Below are positions 58,050-64,000 of a stretch of DNA of 64,000 bases, in pieces. The position numbers were made by a program, and so were the translations under genes. This DNA comes from Bacillota bacterium (lineage in GTDB: Bacteria; Bacillota; Clostridia; Christensenellales; Borkfalkiaceae). Positions within the stretch are counted from its first letter, which is position 1; every line of letters begins with the position of its first letter. Below the pieces are notes generated by a model that was not told where the DNA came from, did no database searches, and saw only the letters and a program-made list of their open reading frames with translations. Location of the stretch: contig JAHZBZ010000003.1 in assembly GCA_019423125.1 (NCBI GenBank), forward strand, positions 1 through 64,000, in the 5' to 3' direction.

Positions 58050-59432
58050 ATGAAAAAAGTTGTTTTGACGGTGCTCAGCCTGCTGTTTGTCTTTTTCTGC
58101 GCGGCGGGCTTTGCGGCCTGTGACGAAGAAGACGCGCACACGCACACGCTGACCTATCATGCTGGCGTTGCGCCGACCTGCGCGGAGGCGGGCAACGCCG
58201 AATACTGGTCGTGCGACGGCTGCGGCAAAAACTTTTTTGACGCGGACGGCACGAAGGAGGCGGCGGACGTCCTTCTTCCCGCGACGGGTCACGACTGGTC
58301 CGACTGGGTGTCGGCGGTACAGCCTGCCTGCACGGAAGAGGGAAGAGAAGAGCGCGCCTGCTCTCTCTGCGGCGGGACCGAAGAGCGCTCCGTCCCCGCG
58401 ACGGGGCACAGCTGGGGCGCATGGACGGAGCACCCCGAGACGGGGATGCGCGAGCACACCTGCACCGTCTGCGGCGCAAGCGAGAGCGAGCCGATCTCCG
58501 AATGCGAACACGTCTGGAGCGCATGGCAGACGGCGCTTTTGCCCACCTGCACGCAAGCGGGAAGAGAAGAGCGCGCCTGTTCTCTCTGCGGCGAGACCGA
58601 AGAGCGCTCCGTCCCCGCGACGGGGCACAGCTGGGGCGCATGGACGGAGCACCCCGAGACGGGGATGCGCGAGCACACCTGCACCGTCTGCGGCGCAAGC
58701 GAGAGCGAGCCGATCTCCGAATGCGAACACGTCTGGAGCGCATGGCAGACGGCGCTTTTGCCCACCTGCACGCAAGCGGGAAGAGAAGAGCGCACCTGCT
58801 CTCTCTGCGGCGGGACCGAAGAGCGCTCCGTCCCCGCGACAGGTCACAAGTCGCTCGCAGGCGTGGCGGCGCTTCCGCCCACCTGCACCGAAAACGGCAA
58901 TACCGCGTATTGGTTCTGTTCCGGCTGCAATACATATTATTCGGACGCGGAAGGCGCTCATGCCCTCAAAGAGGGGGAATGGATCCTTCCCGCGACGGGG
59001 CACAACATGACGCAGATCCCGTGGAGCTATCCGACGTGCGAGGCGGACGGGGTCATGGAGCACTGGTACTGCGCCGACTGCGACACGCACTATTCGGACG
59101 CGGCGGGCTCCGAAGCCCTCGGTGAGGGGGAATGGATCCTCCCCGCGACGGGACATACCTGGTCAACGGAGTGGGAGTTCGACGAGAATTCGCACTGGCA
59201 TGAATCGGCCTGCGGGCACGTCGGACTGAAAAAGGACGAGGCGCCGCACTCCATGCAGGAGGGCGTGTGCGCGGTCTGCGGCTACGAAGAGGACGATGCG
59301 CAAGGCATGATCTTCACGGCGATCGAGGGCGGCTATAAGCTGAGCGGCGTAACGTTTGCGGCGGAAGGGAGTTCGTCGTCCCCGCGACCTACCGCGGAAA
59401 GCCCGTTCTTTCCCTCGGGAACAACGCCCTGA
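58050..59432 (+). CDS. Zinc-ribbon-repeat surface lipoprotein, N-terminal part of a frameshifted giant protein
   Basis: A 460-residue frame with a signal and lipobox-like CAAGFAAC. It holds seven or so repeats built on a CxxC-type knuckle and a conserved PATGH ending (ACSLCGGTEERSVPATGH). Two central units are duplicated almost exactly at the DNA level (219 bp). Such repeats occur in surface proteins of gut Firmicutes. The last 22 residues (EGSSSSPRPTAESPFFPSG) are out-of-frame sequence: reading the other frame from 59367 continues a sensible protein into the LRR region. RBS GGAGG. Confidence 0.72.
   Translation: MKKVVLTVLSLLFVFFCAAGFAACDEEDAHTHTLTYHAGVAPTCAEAGNAEYWSCDGCGKNFFDADGTKEAADVLLPATGHDWSDWVSAVQPACTEEGREERACSLCGGTEERSVPATGHSWGAWTEHPETGMREHTCTVCGASESEPISECEHVWSAWQTALLPTCTQAGREERACSLCGETEERSVPATGHSWGAWTEHPETGMREHTCTVCGASESEPISECEHVWSAWQTALLPTCTQAGREERTCSLCGGTEERSVPATGHKSLAGVAALPPTCTENGNTAYWFCSGCNTYYSDAEGAHALKEGEWILPATGHNMTQIPWSYPTCEADGVMEHWYCADCDTHYSDAAGSEALGEGEWILPATGHTWSTEWEFDENSHWHESACGHVGLKKDEAPHSMQEGVCAVCGYEEDDAQGMIFTAIEGGYKLSGVTFAAEGSSSSPRPTAESPFFPSGTTP
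58402..58839. repeat. 219-bp tandem coding repeat
   Basis: Two nearly identical 219-bp (73-codon) units at 58402-58620 and 58621-58839, differing in a few bases only; a partial third follows. Recent duplication or gene conversion. Confidence 0.8.
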
Positions 59433-62400
59433 TGGGCATGCGGGTCACTTCCGTCGTCCTGCCGAACGGCCTGCTGAACATCGGTGCGGGCGCGTTCGGC
59501 TCCTGCACACAGCTGACGGAGCTCGTCGTCCCCGACAGCGTGACGAGCATGGGCGAAGGGGCGATCGCCTTTTGCACCTCGCTGAAAAAGCTCACCCTTC
59601 CCTTTGTCGGCGCGGCGAGAGACACGGAGCTGAACGGGCAGATCGCCTATCTGTTCGGCCTGAACAACTACATAGAAGAGACGGGCAACAGTATCCCCGC
59701 ATCCCTCGAAGAGGTGACCGTAACGGGCGGGAGCGCGCTCCAGAGCTTCGCGCTTTCGGGCTGTAAAGGGCTTCGCTCCGTGACCCTTCCCGACGGGCTC
59801 CTGCGCGTGGGAGAGTGCGCCTTTTCCGATTGCCCCGCGCTGGAAACGCTCGTGCTTCCCGATACCCTGGAAAGCCTCGGCGCATGGGCGCTGCGCGGCT
59901 GCACCTCGCTCTCGCACATCCTCCTGCCCGACGGGCTGACCGAACTGGGCGACGGCGCCTTCTACGGCTGCGCGCTCACCGAGATCTCTCTGCCCGCGTC
60001 GCTCGTCGGCATCCCCGACAGCGCCTTTGACGGCTGTGCTTCGCTCGCAAACGTGACGAGCGGCGCGGCGATCGAAAAGATCGGCGGCAGTGCCTTCTAC
60101 GGCTGCACCTCGCTTTCGTCCTTCCCCTTCGCGGAGGGGCTCCGCGTCGTCGGCGTCAACGCCTTTTACGCTTCCGCTCTGGAGCGCGCGGAACTGCCCG
60201 ACGGGGTGACGGAGATCGGATACGGGGCGTTCCAACGTTGTGCCTCTCTCCGCGCCGTCCGCATCCCCGCGAGCGTCGTCAGTGTCGGCGGGAGCGCCTT
60301 TCGCTCCTGCCCCGTGCTCGCCGAAGTGACCTATGCCGCCGCGCTTTCCGATCTCGGCGAAAACGAAGACGTGTTCCAGGGTTCCGGACAAGAGGCGGAA
60401 CGTACGGTGCTCACCGTCGCCGCGGGCACGCAGTACATCCCCGCGCGGCTGTTCTACGGGTTCTACGGGCTGAATGAAGTGGTCCTGCCCGACAGCGTGA
60501 CCTCGATCGGCGAAAGCGCCTTTGTTTTCTGCTATGCGTTGGACACCGTGCACGTCGGCGCAGGCCTTCTCCGCGTCGGTGCGGGCGCTTTTGAAGGGTG
60601 CGGCCTCACGTCCGTGCGCATCGCGTCCGTCGCGGCATGGAGCGCGATCGAATTTGCCGACGCACAGGCGAATCCTCTGCATGCCGCAGGGAGGCTTTCC
60701 ACGGCGCAAGGGGAGCCGATCGCGGACATCGTCCTGCCCGAAGGCGTCGCGCGCATCGGCGCCTACGCGTTCACGGATCTAAGCTCCCTTTCGTCGCTGA
60801 CCATTCCCGCGAGCGTTCGGAGCATCGGGGCGGGCGCCTTCCGAGGTCTCGACCCCTCCGCGCGCGTGCAGGCGGTAGATCTCTCCGCATGGTGCGCGAT
60901 CGACTTCGAGGACAAGGACTCCAACCCGCTGTATTCTACCCATACCCTCTGCCTTGAAGGCGAAGCGGTCACCGACCTTGTCCTGCCCGCAGGCGTGGTT
61001 TCCGTCGCTCCGCGCGCCTTCCTCGGCCTGAGCGGATTGCAGAGCGTCGCGTTCCCGGACGGTCTGGAGCGCATCGGCGAAGAGGCGTTTTACGGCGCGC
61101 GCTCGCTCACTGCGCTCGAACTTCCGCAGACGCTCGTCGGGATCGGCGCTTCCGCGTTCGAGAGTGCTTTCCGAATCTCTTCGCTTTCGCTTCCTGCCTC
61201 CGTTGTTTCGGTGGGGGCGGGCGCCTTTGCGGGCTGTTCCGCCATCGCCGAGCTCTCGTTGCCCTTCCTGCCGGGAGGATATCTTGGCTACATCTTCGGC
61301 GGGACGAGCGCGGAGGACAATCAATTCAGCCACTCCTCTGCGCTTACATCCGTCTCGGTCGCGGGCGGCGACATCGCCGAAAAGGCGTTTTACGGCTGTT
61401 TCTCGCTGATCTGTGTCGAATTGGGCGAAGAGGTTTCGCGCATCGGCGCGCAGGCGTTTTACAACTGCACGGGGATCGAGGAGCTTTCCGTCCCCGCGGG
61501 CGTGACGGAGATGGGAGAAAACGTCTTCGGCAACTGCGAGGCGCTCCGTTCGCTCGTCCTTCCTTTCCTGGGCGGCACGGCGCAGGAGCAGGGCTATCTC
61601 GGCCGCTTGTTCGGCGCGACCGCGGCGGCGGGGCAGGGGGATTTCCTGCCGCAGTCGCTTGAAGACGTCACCGTGCTGGGCGGCGGGCTCGCTCCGTCCG
61701 CGTTCGCGGAATGCGATAAGCTCGGCTTTGTCGCGCTTCTCTCGGGCGCGGCGCTCCCCGAACGGACATTCTACGGCTGCGCTTCGCTCGCCGACGTCTC
61801 CCTTCCCGCGGGCATGAACGAGCTGGGCGCATATGCCTTTTACGGCTGTACCCGCCTTGCGGGGATCGGCCTGCCCGATTCTCTCTCCGCGATAGGGGAG
61901 GGTGCGTTCGGCGGCTGCACCCGTCTTGCGGGCATCGCCCTTCCCGCGGCCCTTTCCGAACTGGGCGAAGGCGCGTTCGGCGGCTGCACCCTTTTGAAAG
62001 AGGTGACTTTCGGCGGCGGCGCGCCCCGCATCGGCGCGCGCGCCTTTGCAGACTGCGGCGAACTCACGAGTATTTCCCTGCCCGCGGAGACTTCTTCGCT
62101 GGGCGCGGGCGTGTTCGAGGGCTGTGCAAAGCTCGCCGAGCTCGGCATTCCCTTTGTCGGCGCGCAGAAAAACGGAACGGAAAACACCCATTTCGGATAT
62201 CTGTTCGGCGCGGCGGGCAAGGAGGACAACGGCGAAAGCCTTCCCGAATACCTTCGCAAGGTCACGATCGCGCACGGCAACGTCGCGCCGTACGCCTTCT
62301 ACGGCTGTGCGGTGCTCGAAAGCGTCGTCCTGCCCGAAGATCTGACCGATATCGGCGAGGGCGCGTTCGAAAACTGCGCGGGGCTGACCGAGGCGGAGAT

Positions 62401-63700
62401 CTCCGTCGGCACGCAGAGCATGGGCTTTGCCGCCTTCCGCGGCTGCGACGGGATGATACGGCTCTCCCTTCCCTTCACGGGCGCGGCGCGCGACGCCGCC
62501 GACACGCATTTCGGCTACATTTTCGGCTCGCTCAAAATGGACCGCCAGGGCGAAGATCTGCCCCTGTCTCTGCGCTTTGTCACGCTCACCGACGGCACTT
62601 CCGTCCCCGCAAACGCATTTTTCGGTTGCGCACAGCTGGGCGAAGTCGTGCTCTGCGAGAACACGGCGTCCGTCGGCGCGTACGCGTTCAGCGGCTGCGG
62701 CGGGCTGTTCACGATCACCCTTCCCGCATCTCTCGGGTCGATCGGCGAAAATGCCTTTACGGGATGCCCCAAACTCCTTGAGGTGTTCAACAAGAGCGCG
62801 CTCCCGATCTCGGCGGGCGATTCGGGGTACGGCGAGGTCGCAGGCAGTGCCAAAAACGTCTACACGCAGGAGGGCGGCTCAAAGTACACGCAGACGCAGG
62901 ACGGATATCTCTTCTACTATGACGGGGGGAAACTTTTGCTCGTCGACTGTCTCGGCGCGCAGACGTCGCTCGTCTTGCCCGAAGTCCCCGAGGCGTTTGC
63001 GGGCATATTCACCTACGACATCGCGCCCTATGCGTTCGCCCGCCACAACTCGGTCGTATCGGTCGTCTTCCCGGGCGGTTCGATAGAGGTCGGCGAGGTC
63101 GGCTATTCGGCGTTCGAAGGGTGCGCCTCTCTGCGTACCGTCTCTGCGGGGACGGTGGGCAGCATCGGAACGGACGCGTTCAGCGGCTGTGAAAAGCTGG
63201 AAAACGTCGTGTTCGGGACGGTGCGCGGGTACATCGGCGAAGGCGCGTTCGCGGGCTGTGCGGCGCTGGAGGGCATCTCGCTCGGCGCTTCGCCCGTCTC
63301 TGTCGGCGCGGATGCGTTTGTCGGCACGGCATATTTTGCGGACGCGCAGAACCGCACGGACGGCGTGCTGTACATAGGGGACCACCTGATCGACGCGGAG
63401 GGCGTTTCGGGCGAATACGCGGTGCGTGAGGGCACGCTCTCTATCGCCGCGGGCGCGTTTGCGGGCAACGGCGGACTCACTTCGATCACCCTTCCCGCGT
63501 CGCTGGTCACGATCGGTGCGGGCGCGTTCGAAAACACCGCTCTCGCGAGCGCAGTCTTTGCGGATACCGAATGGTGGCGGACGTATACGGACATCGGATG
63601 CAGTGCGGGCGGGCAGGACCTTTCGGGCGATCGTGTCGCGAATGCGGAGACGATCGCAAGCGATCTGCGCGTTTCGGAGAGATATTGGAAAAAAGGCTGA
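59432..63700 (+). CDS. BspA-like leucine-rich-repeat protein, C-terminal part of the frameshifted giant protein
   Basis: A 1422-residue frame composed almost wholly of LRR_5/BspA-type repeats of about 23 residues with a Gly-Cys at the turn: LTEISLPASLVGIPDSAFDG and GCASLANV are typical. BspA-like proteins bind host proteins and mediate adhesion. There is no signal peptide at 59432, and the ATG overlaps the previous stop. The frame is open upstream as EFVVPATYRGKPVLSLGNNA, so this is the continuation of the 58050 protein; intact length would be about 1883 residues. No LPxTG or SLH anchor is seen at the end (SERYWKKG). Confidence 0.8.
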   Translation: MGMRVTSVVLPNGLLNIGAGAFGSCTQLTELVVPDSVTSMGEGAIAFCTSLKKLTLPFVGAARDTELNGQIAYLFGLNNYIEETGNSIPASLEEVTVTGGSALQSFALSGCKGLRSVTLPDGLLRVGECAFSDCPALETLVLPDTLESLGAWALRGCTSLSHILLPDGLTELGDGAFYGCALTEISLPASLVGIPDSAFDGCASLANVTSGAAIEKIGGSAFYGCTSLSSFPFAEGLRVVGVNAFYASALERAELPDGVTEIGYGAFQRCASLRAVRIPASVVSVGGSAFRSCPVLAEVTYAAALSDLGENEDVFQGSGQEAERTVLTVAAGTQYIPARLFYGFYGLNEVVLPDSVTSIGESAFVFCYALDTVHVGAGLLRVGAGAFEGCGLTSVRIASVAAWSAIEFADAQANPLHAAGRLSTAQGEPIADIVLPEGVARIGAYAFTDLSSLSSLTIPASVRSIGAGAFRGLDPSARVQAVDLSAWCAIDFEDKDSNPLYSTHTLCLEGEAVTDLVLPAGVVSVAPRAFLGLSGLQSVAFPDGLERIGEEAFYGARSLTALELPQTLVGIGASAFESAFRISSLSLPASVVSVGAGAFAGCSAIAELSLPFLPGGYLGYIFGGTSAEDNQFSHSSALTSVSVAGGDIAEKAFYGCFSLICVELGEEVSRIGAQAFYNCTGIEELSVPAGVTEMGENVFGNCEALRSLVLPFLGGTAQEQGYLGRLFGATAAAGQGDFLPQSLEDVTVLGGGLAPSAFAECDKLGFVALLSGAALPERTFYGCASLADVSLPAGMNELGAYAFYGCTRLAGIGLPDSLSAIGEGAFGGCTRLAGIALPAALSELGEGAFGGCTLLKEVTFGGGAPRIGARAFADCGELTSISLPAETSSLGAGVFEGCAKLAELGIPFVGAQKNGTENTHFGYLFGAAGKEDNGESLPEYLRKVTIAHGNVAPYAFYGCAVLESVVLPEDLTDIGEGAFENCAGLTEAEISVGTQSMGFAAFRGCDGMIRLSLPFTGAARDAADTHFGYIFGSLKMDRQGEDLPLSLRFVTLTDGTSVPANAFFGCAQLGEVVLCENTASVGAYAFSGCGGLFTITLPASLGSIGENAFTGCPKLLEVFNKSALPISAGDSGYGEVAGSAKNVYTQEGGSKYTQTQDGYLFYYDGGKLLLVDCLGAQTSLVLPEVPEAFAGIFTYDIAPYAFARHNSVVSVVFPGGSIEVGEVGYSAFEGCASLRTVSAGTVGSIGTDAFSGCEKLENVVFGTVRGYIGEGAFAGCAALEGISLGASPVSVGADAFVGTAYFADAQNRTDGVLYIGDHLIDAEGVSGEYAVREGTLSIAAGAFAGNGGLTSITLPASLVTIGAGAFENTALASAVFADTEWWRTYTDIGCSAGGQDLSGDRVANAETIASDLRVSERYWKKG

Positions 63701-63717
63701 CCGACTTTACGGTTTCG

Positions 63718-63748
63718 GGCGGGCGCGCGGAAAGCGCGCCCGCCTTTT
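63718..63748 (+). terminator. Intrinsic terminator
   Basis: GGCGGGCGCGC-GGAAA-GCGCGCCCGCC followed by TTTT. Confidence 0.88.
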
Positions 63749-63753
63749 GTTAA

Positions 63754-63825
63754 GGCGGAAAGCCGAACACCCGCCCGCGCAAAAAGGCGTTTCTGAAGGA
63801 ATTCAACGACTATCTGGGGACGTGA
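63754..63825 (+). pseudogene. Possible tail of a LytTR-type response regulator
   Basis: After an in-frame TAA at 63751 the frame encodes 23 residues ending RKKAFLKEFNDYLGT and a stop, five bases before the next start. Length and basic/aromatic pattern resemble the tail of LytTR response regulators that usually precede GHKL kinases. No ribosome-binding site or start. The identification is tentative. Confidence 0.35.
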
Positions 63826-63829
63826 AAAA

Positions 63830-64000
63830 ATGAGCGCGCTTTTTGTCTATAAATTCTTCTTCATGACCGAACTTCTGGTCGCGGAACTGATGGTCTCCTC
63901 CCGCAAGCCGAAGCGCAGGCTCTTTGCCCTCCGCGCGGCCGCGGGCGTCGCGTGCGCATACCTGATCGTCTTTTTCTTCCCGCTCCCCGAGGCGATCGCC
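63830..64000 (+). CDS. N-terminus of a GHKL-type sensor kinase (cut by window end)
   Basis: 57 codons with no stop: MSALFVYKFFFMTELLVAEL, a charged SSRKPKRR loop, and a second helix. This is the typical first 55 residues of AgrC-like GHKL kinases in this group, and is what the kinase at 22895-24013 lacks. RBS GGGACGTGAAAAA. Confidence 0.55.
   Translation, partial: MSALFVYKFFFMTELLVAELMVSSRKPKRRLFALRAAAGVACAYLIVFFFPLPEAIA

Noticed and set aside
59361..59375. Programmed -1 ribosomal frameshift
   Set aside because: No X-XXY-YYZ slippery heptamer and no clear downstream pseudoknot; a one-base deletion or read error is simpler.

Overview
The window is most likely a spore-forming, gut-type member of the Clostridia (Firmicutes). 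Evidence: the operon yqfC-yqfD-phoH-pgpH-ybeY-era, a TPP-riboswitch-controlled ThiT, BspA-like leucine-rich repeats, GHKL sensor kinases and membrane-anchored, domain-permuted GH3 glycosidases. The backbone is GC-rich by eye. It is broken by one region of intermediate composition (about 8.82-17.19 kb) and one AT-rich region (about 33.0-53.8 kb). A Christensenellales-like affiliation is plausible but not established.

Backbone: 0.3-8.8 kb holds rbgA-rnhB-yraN, rplS, a GT39/ArnT-like membrane glycosyltransferase, comM/yifB, a HAD phosphatase and an M1-peptidase lipoprotein. 17.2-32.8 kb holds a zinc-ribbon protein, the sporulation/PhoH/Era operon, a 5'-truncated GHKL kinase meeting a 5'-truncated membrane gene head to head, a GH3 enzyme, ThiT with its riboswitch, an HD hydrolase, a PlsC-like acyltransferase, a GH5 enzyme and a HAD protein. 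53.8-64 kb holds an Mbeg1-like hydrolase, an XRE/lipoprotein pair, a secreted GH3-C-only protein, a very large zinc-ribbon/LRR surface protein split by a frameshift, and the start of another GHKL kinase.

First foreign region (8.82-17.19 kb): a gene graveyard around one intact three-gene glycan unit (Ig/CBM protein, membrane protein, GH3). The remnants are an IS200 tnpA tail, a serine-recombinase tail, a GH3 with an internal deletion, a GT8 piece, a UPF0104/LPG-synthase-TM piece and an RHS piece. IS200-type right-end hairpins lie at both edges.

Second foreign region: a nested mobile element whose ends can be read to the base. An IS200-type element of about 0.7 kb (about 33020 to 53815 once rejoined) was split inside codon 9 of its tnpA by a 20,101-bp element carrying a large serine recombinase and a relaxase. 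The direct repeat TTAGCACA flanks the element, and joining its ends gives a symmetric attP: 15-bp inverted arms, 7-bp spacers and a central CA. Its cargo is a dense defence-like array: a nucleotidyltransferase-fold/HEPN (Abi-like) pair; an XRE-SNF2-HEPN-Mod-DUF5677-Res operon (extended type III restriction-modification); a Shedu (DUF4263) nuclease; and a protein resembling the two-barrel RdRP/YonO RNA polymerases with a DYDSD active-site-like motif. This element is the strongest candidate for an undescribed system.
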